A stretch of DNA of 64,000 nt from Przewalskia tangutica (Eukaryota > Streptophyta > Magnoliopsida > Solanales > Solanaceae), in the NCBI GenBank assembly GCA_029844215.1, contig CM056728.1:62783789-62847788 (forward strand), given 5' to 3'. The position numbers were made by a program, and so were the translations under genes. The notes under the pieces were generated by a model. The model was not told the DNA's origin and did not search any database. It saw nothing but the letters and a program-made list of their open reading frames with translations. The number at the start of each line of letters is the position of its first letter. Within the stretch, counting starts at the first letter, position 1. This document shows positions 11,923 to 23,040 of this stretch, in pieces.

Positions 11923-12568
11923 AGTTAAGACTTACTTATTGTTGTAGCTATGGATATTAGCAAGAATGAGTTATATAGTATGAAGTTTGATAAGTATATC
12001 GCTATCGGAACCCTAATCCAAAACTAGCATGTTAGCCTTAAGATTACAATTCAAGTCGATTATTAGTTTAAGTCGTCACGTTGTAGAAAGAAGGAAATTG
12101 TAGTTGTTGGTTGCTTGTGACTATATAACATGTTAGACCTTAGAACTTGGAATTGGAAAAGGATTGGAAAAGACTTTGAATTGTTGGTTATGTAAGTCGT
12201 CGAGAATGGCTAGCGAGCATTAAACTACTTTCAGATGAATCGCATGGAATTTTACACGATTGTAAGCGCGCGTAATCCCCTTTGTTTGGTTGTTGTTTTG
12301 AGCCTTAAACGTGGCGTGTTGGTTATTGTATTCGCCATGAAAAAGGTGGCAAAGTGTGTAGAAACAAAGGAAGTCGCCGATTTTCCGTAGAATTAGACCG
12401 ATACTTAGTATTATTCTACGCTAGAGACTAGAAGTCGATAGTCTTGTTGGACCATTATAGGTTGACACTTCTACGCACGCGATTCGCTTAGCTTGTGGAT
12501 TTAGCCAAAAGGTATGCGAACTATCTCCTCTTCTAGCATGATTCCTTAAGATAAAGAAAGTAAGTTCT
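11923..12568 (+). repeat. 3' LTR of element C, piece 1
   Basis: Near-repeat of 9117-9750, starting within the LTR at the fusion point (agttaagacttacttattg). It is cut at 12568 by element O; the next bases of the LTR are found at 57177. Confidence 0.8.
12564..12568. other. Target-site duplication of element O (left)
   Basis: GTTCT, repeated at 57177-57181 right after the end of O's 3' LTR. The intact sequence of the target is seen at 9770-9774 (gttctactccttaa). Confidence 0.8.
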
Positions 12569-12952
12569 CGTATACCCCGTATTTCAGTATGTACGTAAGG
12601 ACGCACGTAGAAAAGTTTGGGCTTTAAAGTAGGCTTCGCCGAAATATTTTGTGCACAACACCTTGCTAGAGTCATTTTTCGACGCAAACGCTTTATACAT
12701 CTTCATGGGCGGAAAATTCGGCTATGTCATTTTTAATTTTTATGGATTTTTCCGAGAGACTAAACATTTTAGAGCAACGAGGGCGACACTTGGCACCCTC
12801 TCATCAAGGGGCGCACACTGGGACGATTGGTCTTGGCTTTTGTCAAGTAGTTGGTAAGATATTTGGCAGGGTTTTGGGCGAGTAGGTTCTAGGGGCACTC
12901 GGGCATATCTCGCCTCCACTTGCCCCTTGGCTAGATCTCGACCTGGTCTTCC

Positions 12953-12960
12953 TATAAATA
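12953..12960 (+). promoter_or_regulatory. TATA box, O 5' LTR
   Basis: TATAAATA about 384 bases from the LTR start, followed by cccctttgaagacttcttcatcc, a block conserved in most LTRs here. Likely core promoter. Confidence 0.65.
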
Positions 12961-14819
12961 CCCCTTTGAAGACTTCTTCATCCATTCCTAAACTTTCCTA
13001 AGTCTTGAGAGCTCTTCCCTTTGAGTAAAGGTCTCGCCCAAACACCCTCCCCTTCGGTATGCCCTCGCCGGCAGAGCCCTCCCTCGTCGCAGTACTCCCT
13101 CCTAGCTGGTTGGCCGAGGGCATACACCCCCTCTTGGTAGAAAATACTTCCAAAGTATTGTTACTATACCCAAAATACCTTAGCCGTATACCTTGTAGTA
13201 TTCCAAAGATACCTTACGTAGAGTCTTAAATACTACCAGATGTCCTTTTTGTCTCAAACCGAAACCCTAAGGAGAATCTCCATAGTTGGTCGAGTATTAA
13301 GAAGAAGTTGCGAGAACTTCTAAGGGTTGTTTGGAGCTGGTCGAGCACCCGAGTAGAGCTAACGCTAAGGACCGACATTTATACTTGGATAATTACGGGC
13401 TTATCGAGGTAAATATCTTGCTCCCTTTGTAATTAAGTGTGCATACCGTCAAGTATAAGAATTAGTATAAGTTATATACAAGGAAGTATATAAGAAGAAA
13501 ATGGAATCAGATTTACATGACAGTATTACAAGAGATTTATGAAGTTCGACTGACAGGAAGTCGCCTAATTTTCCGTAGAATCTGTGGTTCAGATTTATTC
13601 TACCGAGTAGTCTAGACTTTGATAGACTTGTATAACCTTATAGGTTGAATGTTCGCAAGTAGCATGTGCTACTAGAAAGGTGAACAAGGCTAGCTGTTAT
13701 AGCCATGAGCGCTTTGCTAATAATGATAATCGCCGCGAGGTACGCGATTCTTCCTATCCTCTCGAGCACGATATTTTAAAAGAATATATATATAGTACGC
13801 AGACGCACGCTGCTAATTGAACGTAGTTGACGGCAATGTCTTTTGACTTAAGCCCGAATAATAAGAATCTCAAGTATTTCAAGAGAATTAAGAACCGCTT
13901 TTGAAAGCAAGAGTATTGTTTGTTTTAAAGCTAAGAGTTATACTAGCTTTACGGGAAGTTAGGTATAACGGCTTAAGAGAGGTAAAAAGAATGGTTTACT
14001 GATTCTTAAAAGATAAGAGACTTGACTTAATTGAATTAATATGAGTTTTGTTTAAAATGTGTGAAACCTCATTCTTGAGTAATGAGTACATGGTTTTTAA
14101 AAGGAATAATGTTTATCGATTTCTAAATCGTAATAAGTATCGAACACACCATTAGCCGCTTAATAAAGGGAAATGTTTTGACTAATAAAGTATTATTAAA
14201 ACCAAGAGAAACTTCCATCCGCATGAAGCTAAGACGAGACAAAATGATATTACATTTCCTAGATCACGTCATTGTAATAAGATCATATGAACCGTAATAA
14301 CCTACTCACACATAAGGCATATGTTTCGAATTGTTTTAAAGGATTAAAGCTATGAATCATTTAAACCTTTCAAAAATGAGAAACTTGAACATTTGAAATT
14401 AGGCAACCGAACGCTTGGAAAATAATGTCATACTCGATTTTAAAAAGGGAAGTGTTTGGTTTACTTAAAAGGATAGTCACTCTATTTTTTTATATACTAC
14501 GTATTGTGTGGCTTTGTGAAAGTAACGATCTTTTAAAAGAGTTAATGTATGAAGTGCTTGGGGATAAAACCCAACTTGTTGACATATAGCAGAAAGTACC
14601 TTATGTGTATAACTTGATTGTATTGGCTCGTGATAGCCTTGTAATACTTTCTTGTTGATTTGATAAGTAAACATGCTAGATGCTACGCTGTTAGTATCTC
14701 GTGATGTTTTGTGTAAAGGGTTTTCCTCGATCGCGCTTTTTAAAGTTGTTTAAACGATCACCGCATGTTGGTATTATACCACTCACCTTGACTCGTTTCC
14801 GAGGTTGTCGCCTCCACGC

Positions 14820-15050
14820 GGTAGACTCAGTGTCCGGGACCATGATTCGAGAATACTCACGCGGTCCAGGGACCTACGCGAGCTACGAGTTCCGTGTTAG
14901 TGCGGCCTTTACGGTCACGCGGTCTCGCGGCTACGCGATCGCGAGTCCAGCGGACGCCGGGAGAGCTACCGACGCGGGTTATACCTCACGCGCCTACGAG
15001 GTTGGCCTACGCGAGTCGCGGAAAGTTCTGTGGCTAGACGCGCACATTTG
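14820..15050 (+). repeat. LTR minisatellite, type I
   Basis: Imperfect short units around cacgcggtcc / cacgcgg / ctacgcgagtc. In the cleaner copy at 56090-56350 the word is catgcgg. Other type I arrays: 27230-27450, 40590-40830, 46090-46320, 51915-52145, 58675-58945. Confidence 0.65.
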
Positions 15051-15843
15051 ATATCGCGCGAGTGACCAGCTTTTGATCATGTGACGGCCCAGACAGATAT
15101 CATGATACGCTTTATGACCTTGTTAGTACTGCTGGCGTTAGTAGCTCGCTATGCCTTCAGATTTACCCTCAGATCGCTTTATTAGGACACAGTGGGACCC
15201 GTGTTCATGTATTCCTCGTGCTTTTATATCATAAATCGCCAGTGAGGAAGGTATTCCACGCATGATTGACGCTGGGCGTGAGACCCATAGTTACATTTGA
15301 GTGACGACTTGAGGCGCGAGTCCCCGACGGATACGATCCGCTATTTATTGTGAATCGTAGTTCGCTTATCATACATGTCTCCCGCTTTATAGACTATTAT
15401 GATTTCATTTACGATTTTCGGGCCACATACTTGGTACCGCCAGATCGACTCATTCGGGGTTGCGCTCACGCCGCAGTAAAGGTACACCAGCTTGTCGATC
15501 CTCGCCTTAGGTCACAGCTCATTTGGGAAGCCCGCTTTCCGAGGCTTATCGTATAGTCCTCGCCGCTGTAGGTACTTACATTCAGTGGTACGGCGGCCCC
15601 GCCCCGCCATTATTGTCGATCATTCTTGTAGGTCCGTAGTACCGCGGGCGAGTCAGAAAGCGGATGTAAATCGCTCAAATTGTTATTTATATATATACCA
15701 AGGTAACCGCTTTGGTTAGCCTGCTTTCTTAATTCACCGCCTTATTACATTGGTTTCATTATTGTCTTTATATTCCGCTGATTTCTCGATGTATGACTAC
15801 CGTGCCCTAAGGCACTACCACGCCCCGAACGTCGTGACAAAAG

Positions 15844-15856
15844 TGGTATCGAGCGC
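15844..15856 (+). other. Primer-binding site of O (initiator-Met tRNA)
   Basis: tggtatcgagcgc, four bases after the LTR end. The plant initiator-Met tRNA 3' end would pair with TGGTATCAGAGC; here the central AG is missing or miscalled. The same site follows the LTRs of A, P, Q and D. Confidence 0.8.
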
Positions 15857-16702
15857 TTAATCTCTGAAAGTTGTCTACGCATCGTATCCAAGAGAGTTCG
15901 ATTATCGCGTGTCGCGCACTACACCAATAATCGTGAGGCTATAGGATATTTAGGATTGGTTTCTATTCTTCTCACCGAGATCGTGCCTTAGAGTTGTGTT
16001 GCAAGTCGGACCTCTAACGTATTTCTTTCCTCACCGTATTGCCTCCGCGCAGGCAAACCCGCCCTCGAGGCGCGCAAATGGCGGAGCCGCGAGCAGAGTA
16101 TGCAGGGTTACGAGGGCACAGTGCCCAATCATCACCGTGGTGCTCATTCGGGAGTTCGCGACGCCGCCACCCCAAAGAGAGTTTAGCATAGCGACAGCAG
16201 CCCATCGCGCCATGATATTTGAACCTTCGCCACGATCGAACAGAGAATATAGATTGCAAAGAGGCGACCTCGCATTAGCTATGGATTTGGTCGCCAGAGT
16301 GTATACCGATGTACCGCGAGTCTTGATGACTATCTAAGAGAGGTTGTACAAGAGTAATTCTTCGCCAGGCTTCGAGCATGGCCTGCACGGGCTTATGCGC
16401 AGCAGTCGAGAAACGCAGATCGACGCGTTAACCGGGCGACACAGGAGGCCGTAATAGAAGGTCCTTTGGTAACTTTCGAGGCGAATCACCTCACCAAAGA
16501 TATTAGATACGCACTCCGCCAAGGCAGAGTGGTCTTCCACAAATATCGACTTTCGGGTACGCTGGAGTTGGTCGAGCCCGTGACTTCCTGCTCACACAGG
16601 ACAAAGCGCCATTCCGGAATGTCGCCTTTTAGTTAGTACTTGTTTTACTCGCGCACGACAGGCTACATGCGTGGAAAGGACGCCCTAGTAGGAGGATTTA
16701 AG
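15857..16702 (+). pseudogene. gag-like region of element O, 5' part
   Basis: Leader and beginning of the gag-like region, shared with element D (41600-42220) and, in reverse, with A, Q and P. Gag would form the particle that packages the element's RNA. Shared landmarks include gtgaggctataggatattta near 15930, the agttcgcgacgcc block near 16150, and gagcatggcctgcacgggcttatg near 16374. No single frame runs through; a stop-free stretch at 15996-16337 does not match the gag frame of the other copies well. Element A cuts it at 16702, and the part just before that (16500-16702) is absent from D. Broken as read, though some breaks may be sequencing error. Confidence 0.55.
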
Positions 16703-17344
16703 TGTCACGACCAATCCTGCCCGCGGATCGTGCCTTACCCCGCACCCTAGTGATACAACATCGAGAAAACCAAATGGAAAATAAACACGAGTCATGAAAC
16801 AAGAGATATAATAAGTAAACAAAGCAACCAAAACAAGCTTTTCAAGATATACATAAAACCCAACAGCTTAACCTTTTTACAAACCCCGCCACAACAAAGC
16901 ATGCACTTAAGATTTACAACAACTATGACGGACAGTGGCTCCCGCCATACCCCCGAATGTATAAGCATCTACTGCACTGTGGTAACATACCAAAAGATAA
17001 GCCTCCAAGGAACGGAGCTTTCCAATACGCTGAAAGGTGATCCTAAAATGGATCGATACCGATGTACCTTTACTCATGCAGATGAACGCACTTCTCAAGG
17101 AGGTCAAGACGACAGTACCAAGTATGTGAAATCAGAAATATCAGAAATGAAATCATAATAGTCTATATAAAGCAGAGACATGTATGATAACCAAACTACG
17201 CTCACAACATAGAAGCCATATGTCAAGTCGTGACTCACGCCTAAAAGTCATCCTCATGCCCGTGGAACTCCTTCCTCACCGCAGCCTAGGTACAAATCAT
17301 GTGATACGATAATCGTCTCTCGCCCATCTTATGGACCCAATATA

Positions 17345-17640
17345 GAAAAGGGTGGAATACATTCTGATGAACCCAGTCAAGTGAATACATTCTGATGAAC
17401 CGGCCCTCAAGTGAAATACATTCCTATGAACCTGGCCTCAAGTGAAATACATTCCTGATGAACCTGGCCTCAAGTGAAATACATTCTGATGAACCGGCCC
17501 TCAAGTGAAATACATTCCTGATGAACCCAGAATCAAGTGAAATACATTCTGATTTAACCGTAGTCGAGTGAAATACATTCCTGATGAACCAGAATCAAGT
17601 GATATACATTCCTGATGACCAGAGTCGAGCAGAACACAAG
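17345..17640 (-). repeat. LTR minisatellite, type III (about 31 bp)
   Basis: About nine units built on gaacctggcctcaagtg and aaatacattcctgat. Only element A carries this type in the slot where other LTRs have types I, II or IV. Confidence 0.9.
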
Positions 17641-19477
17641 ATTTACACAACAAGGCTATCACACGAATACATGGTCAAGTTTCATAACAACAAGTATAAG
17701 CAAGTTACACACGACTCAAGGTACTTTCATTTTATATCAAAGTCCTGATTTTAACCTTAAAGTACTACGTCCGTTAAATTCCTTTTAAGATCCATTTCTT
17801 TTACAAAGGTCACCCGATACCCGTAGTATAAAATTTGAGTGACTAACATTGTTAAGTAAACCAAAATGCTTTCCTTTGTAAAATCAAGTGACAACCTTAT
17901 TTTCCAAACGCTCTGCTGCCTAATTTCGAATGCTCAAGTTTCTCATTTTAGAAAAGGTTTCAGAGTTCATAGTTTTAAATCCTTTAAAACATAATTCTCC
18001 TTTAAACGCTTTGAGAAACCTATGTCTTATGTGAGTAGGTATTCTTTGTTTATAATCAATCTTATTAAGCAAACATGATCTAGGAAATGTAATATCATTT
18101 TGTCTCATCTTAGCTTCTATGCAGATTTGAGGTTTCTACCGTTTTAATAATACTTTAGTCAATACATTTTCCTTTTATTAACGCCGCAGGGTTTGTCGAT
18201 ACACATTCCGATTTCCAAATCAAGATAACATTCTTAAGCCGTTATACCTAACTTCCCATAAAGCTAGTATAACTCTTAAGCTTTCAAAACCCAAGTAATA
18301 CTCATTCTTTCAAAACGATTCATGATCTTTGAAATGCTTCAAGTTCTTTATTAACACATATCAAGCCGCTTATTATTCAAATCATTACCTTTTAAAACCA
18401 CAAAGTATGTGCTTATCCACATAAAGCTATTATAACCAACTTCCCATAAAGCCGTTATAACACTTTATGTTTTAAATCAATCAAATACATTTAGCACATG
18501 ACGCTCACCGCATTACATAGTTCACACATATCATGCTGTAAGAGATAGGAAGAGGTCCACATACCGCGACGATTGTCGACTAATAGCAAAACGCCCAAGT
18601 ACTCAAACCGCGCTACTTCCTAAGCCAAGCGGATCACTCCACACGAGTACCACAACCCATGTGAGGCCACAAAGTCACTATTAATACCTTTAGATCCCGA
18701 CGAGAATATTCTACGTAAAATTCCGCAAAGACTCTCCCGCAACAGAAATCTCCTCCTCTATCGAGGCCGGCCACCAAGCCAACCAGTGGGGTTAACACGC
18801 CCGACCGGACGTGTACAATTCTACTACACAAAGAATGCTACACAAGTTCATCAGAATACACCCCATGTAATTACGTCAGCTTCTCTTATTTAAATTCAGC
18901 TTAAGTCGCAAGACATTGCCGCACAATTATAATGTTCATTTCTAAATATAGTATACTTCAACTATATATTCCTACAACATGTAATTTCCAATTACAAATG
19001 TAAGGTCAAGAATGTTTACCCGATAAGCCCAAAATTATCCGAGTTTATATGTCGCTCCAACAAGGTTTAGCTCCTACTCCGCGGCTCCAAAACGCTCCAA
19101 GAAACCCTTAGAAGTGTCTACACAACTTCTACTTAATACTTCAACTACGGTGAAGATTTTTCCTAGTGGTTTCGCTTAGTGGCTAAAGGAAAGTATAATA
19201 GTATTTTCCAAGCCAGATAAGTATAACCTTGGAAAGTACAACAAGGTATTTGGGCTAAAGTATTTGACATTATAACAATACTAGAGAGTATTTCTATACC
19301 ACAAAGGGGGTATTATACGAAACAACTAGCAGTGGGTACCCTCACTAGCACCACTGTGAGTGGATACTTTCTGCCGGCCTTCTCAAAGGGGAGGTGCATG
19401 ACGACTACTACAAGGAGAGGAGGGAGATTTCAAGACTTAGGCACATTTTTGACGAAGAACTCTTCAAGCTTGTGGGG

Positions 19478-19485
19478 TATTTATA
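19478..19485 (-). promoter_or_regulatory. TATA box, A 3' LTR
   Basis: TATTTATA on the plus strand (TATAAATA on the LTR strand), about 390 bases from the LTR start, in the conserved cttgaagagttcttc context. Confidence 0.6.
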
Positions 19486-19872
19486 GTCAAGCCATGGCCA
19501 ACCAACGGCCAAGATGAAGACATGTGGTGCAAGTGTAGGTTAGATTTCCACCATGTGTACCTTATCCATCTACCACACAACTTGCACAAAAATATCCTAC
19601 CAACTAAAGCCCTCTTTTCATCCACCATTGCCGCCCCATTTGTTCCAATGCGAGGTGACACATGTCACCCTCCCGCTGGTCCACAATGTTTCGCCTCTAA
19701 AAATCCGCAAAAATTATAAATGACATAGCCGGAATTTTCCCAACAAAAGTCAGGAAACGCTTTCGCCGAAAAACGACTCTAATCGTGTTGTGTACAAATT
19801 TCAAACTTGCCTAACTTAAGGCTCAAATTTTCTACGCACGCCCTCACGCATACTCCAAAATACGGTATAACA

Positions 19873-19903
19873 TTCTTCCTTAGAAACATTCGTCCCGAAT
19901 GTT
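19873..19903 (-). other. Purine tract and adjoining hairpin of A
   Basis: On the minus strand: the inverted repeat aacattcg-gga-cgaatgtt (19885-19903), then tctaaggaagaa directly before the LTR start tgttata. The purine tract primes plus-strand DNA synthesis in this class. The hairpin is present at the same place in all five internal regions in the window. Confidence 0.75.
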
Positions 19904-20880
19904 CCTTCTCAAGTCTCAACACAAACATGCGCCAAGATAGTCTTCACCGCCATACGCATTTAAAACAATCATGCCACACCGCCATGAAATAACAAATGCA
20001 CAAAATACGAAATCCCAAGTCCACGAGGAATCACCATATCACAAAAGAAACGATCACACTCGCTCACTTCTCCCCACCTCGCCGCACTGCTCAACACTCA
20101 ACCCTTCCCAAGACACGCACCACACTTCACCAACGCTCGCTTTCCAACCCTCGAGTCACTACCTCCAAACTTGGTCATCTTACTAACCTCGATTTCTCTA
20201 AGGCCACTCGCCTTCACGAACTGATTCTGGTCGAACGATCCACGAACTCATAAGATGGTCATCTAAACTGCCTAGCACCCTTGTGACTCGCCACCGGGCG
20301 ACCACCTGCAGTCGACCTTTCCTCGAACGGACGCTGGTTGGCCCGCAACACGGCCCCAACCCGACCCACTATCGCGCCAACTCGCTCCTCGACACCTAAC
20401 AATCTTGTTAAACACATCATTAAAGCTACCACTTTCATTTACCCAACCTGGACTTATCACACAATACATTCTAGGCATAAAATGCACTCGACAAGGATCA
20501 CTGCAAAATCTTGTACTCAAGACTACTTTACATCTAAGGTCTCCACCAGAATATTCTAAGGTTCATCATTTTCTCACCCTGTGCTTACCTTTCACTAAGC
20601 ATGTTTCTAAATCACATTTTAGCACCAAGCTATCCAACATAACACTTAACACATTATCATAACAAACAAAACTCTAGATGGTTATGATATACCGGCTACC
20701 GCCCACTCTAATCATAAGTCCACTCGCAGGCGCATAATCGCAGGGCGCGAACTTAACCCGCCATCGATCCTAGAGTCGCGCTAAGCCGCGGCACTTCTCC
20801 TATAAACACAGCCTTCGTCACACATGGCCCTCGACGGCCGCAGTGAAACAAGCACCAAAGAAAGACGACATTCCCGATGA
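19904..20880 (-). other. 3' block of element A, no recognised domain
   Basis: Homologous to 25445-26580 (O), 36579-37400 (Q) and 42226-43450 (D). No reverse transcriptase, integrase or zinc-knuckle motif is visible in any frame. Shared words include, on the minus strand, gatagcttggtgcta and a GC-rich gggtcgggttggggc stretch. In P the equivalent place is occupied by pol. It is shorter here than in O and D. Function unknown. Confidence 0.6.
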
Positions 20881-22091
20881 TGTTTGCCACATCGCACACC
20901 GGTGGGGACATGAATCCCGCCGCTAGCACTCACGATACCGCGGAACTAAGCTCCCGAGCTCACCAGCCCCGAATACCCCGAACGCCCCAAGATCGAGGGG
21001 ACCACTCATCGCGGAGGTACATAACTAGATCGGCCACGAGGCGGTCCGCCGAAAGTTACCAAAGGACCTCGCTGCTCGCCTCTTCTCGCCGATCTGGCCA
21101 TTCCGCCGACCTCTCCGTGCCTCACATCCTAGTGCACGAAGCCAGACGCGGCAATGTCCATGCCTACAAGAGCTACACCTGCATAAGCCTCGCTAAGTAA
21201 TCGCCCAGCCGGCGACGTAGCCGTACTCGCCCTCCATATCCGCCATTACAGCTGGAACATACCGAAGCTAAGGAGTCGAACTCACATTGTACTTTCTAAC
21301 CGCCCGCCCGCCCCGCCTCAACGCCAAAAACTGTTTACCCGAGCCTCTCATCTCGCGAGGCAAGAAATGTGCAAGAAATGCCTCGAGAACTCGCCCCAAA
21401 TCCGCTGGAAGTGCATGCTCTTCCCGACAGCCTCACGGATCAAACTACCAATCGCAGATCACGCAGATGATGCGAACCCAATACCACCGACCGCTCGAGG
21501 CTCGATCACTTACGATCCGTCAGAGTCGCTTGATAAACTCCCGAGGGTCGCCCCGCCTCGATCCATAACACCGGAGGGCTACAACTCGTGAAGTCACGAG
21601 CCTCAAACCGCTCGCCGGGGTGTACTACGGTGCATCGGGCCGGAATCACGTGATCCAAATTTATCTCATATCCGCCACGACCGCCAAGAATCGCCATCTC
21701 CTTGTACTTATCTCATCGGCCCCAGCCGCGGACCGAGGCTCGTGTATCAGAGTCTCAGCAGCCCATCGCCGCGCTCTAAACTCGGCTGGCCGCGGCGCGA
21801 AACCCGCCGCTGGCATCGCCTGTCATCGACCGCTCGCGCTCGCATTCTCTCAGATCTCACTAACAGCCTCGATCGCTTTGCCCACTGGCTCAAGGTTTTA
21901 CGCGAGGCATAATCGTAAAGGAAAGGAATACGCGGAGGGTCCAATTTATCACACTCTAAGGCACGATCTCGTAACGGGAAGGATGGAAATCAATCCTAAA
22001 TGTCTCGCAGCCTCGACATAGACGTGTGCACAACACACCGATAATCAAGACTCTACTAGACACGGTCAGAGACACTTTCCGAGGACAACTC
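20881..22091 (-). pseudogene. gag-like region of element A
   Basis: Reads on the minus strand from the PBS downward. A short EFDSLA-like motif (near 21262-21280) aligns with EFDSLARY in P's gag. The tail of the region (near 21000-21130) parallels 37590-37720 in Q. The frame is broken many times. No zinc knuckle or protease is seen. As in O, Q and D, pol is absent, so the product, if any, would be a Gag-type protein only. Confidence 0.55.
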
Positions 22092-22102
22092 GCTCGATAC
22101 CA
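22092..22102 (-). other. Primer-binding site of A
   Basis: gctcgatacca on the plus strand, i.e. tggtatcgagc on the element strand, four bases from the LTR end. Confidence 0.8.
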
Positions 22103-22749
22103 CTTTTGTCACGACCAATCCCGCCCGTGATCGTGCCTTACCCCGCACCCTAGTGATACAACATCGAGAAAACCAAATAAAATAAAACACGAGTCATGAA
22201 ACAAGAGATATAATAAGTAAACAAAGCAACCAAAACAATGCTTTCAAGATATACATAAAAACCCGAACAGCTTAACCTTTTTACAAACCCCGCCTACAAC
22301 AAAGGCATGCACTTAAGATTTACAAATAACTATGACGGACAGTGGCCCCGCCATACCCCGAATGTATAAGATCTATGCACTGTGGTAACATACCAAAGAT
22401 AAGCTCCAAGGAACGGAGCTTTCCAATACGCCAGCGTGATCCTAAAAGTGGATCGATACCGATGTACCTTTTTACTCATGCAGATGAACGCACTTCAAGG
22501 AGGTCAAGACGACAGTACCAAGTATGTGAAATCAGAAATATCAGAAATGAAATCATAATAGTCTATATAAAGCAGAGACATGATGATAACCAAACTACAG
22601 CTTCACAACATAGAAGCATATGTCAAGTCGTGACTCACGCCCTAAAAGTCATCCTCATGCCCGTGGAACTCCTTCCTCACCGCCAGCCTAGGTACAAATC
22701 ACGTGATACGATAATGTGTCTCGCCCATCTTATGGACCCAATATAGAAA

Positions 22750-23040
22750 AGGTGGAATACATTCCTGATGTAGTCAAGTGAAATACATTCCTGATTTAAC
22801 CTGGCCTCAAGTGAAATACATTCCTGATGAACCTGGCCCTCAAGTGAAATACATTCCTGATGAACCTGGCCCTCAAGTGAAATACATTCCTGATGAACCT
22901 GGCCTCAAGTGAAATACATTCTGATGAACCTAATCAAGTGAAATACATTCCTGATTTAACCTAGTCGAGTGAAATACATTCCTGATGAACCCAGAATCAA
23001 GTGATATACATTCCTGATGACCCAGAGTCGAGTAGAACAC
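22750..23040 (-). repeat. LTR minisatellite, type III
   Basis: About nine units as at 17345-17640. The order of variant units is only partly the same, and some differ by TGAAC versus TTTAAC. Confidence 0.9.

Larger units (their letters stand above)
12569..15839 (+). repeat. 5' LTR of element O
   Basis: About 3.27 kb, from cgtataccccgtatttc (TG of the usual TGTTATACC reads CG) to aacgtcgtgaca. Order: short U3 with TATA box, gggcttatcgaggtaa near 13391, a ttatactagctttacggg module near 13930, type I minisatellite, the catacatgtctcccgc block, then the end. Followed directly by the PBS. Confidence 0.9.
16703..19872 (-). repeat. 3' LTR of element A
   Basis: Runs tgtcacgaccaatcctgc to tacggtataaca in plus-strand reading. 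Landmark order matches the other LTRs in reverse. Differs from the partner at 22107-25300 mainly by one- to three-base indels. Confidence 0.9.

Noticed and set aside
15844..15856. tRNA-like match
   Set aside because: Only the complement of the tRNA 3' end is present, as expected of a primer-binding site; no cloverleaf sequence follows.
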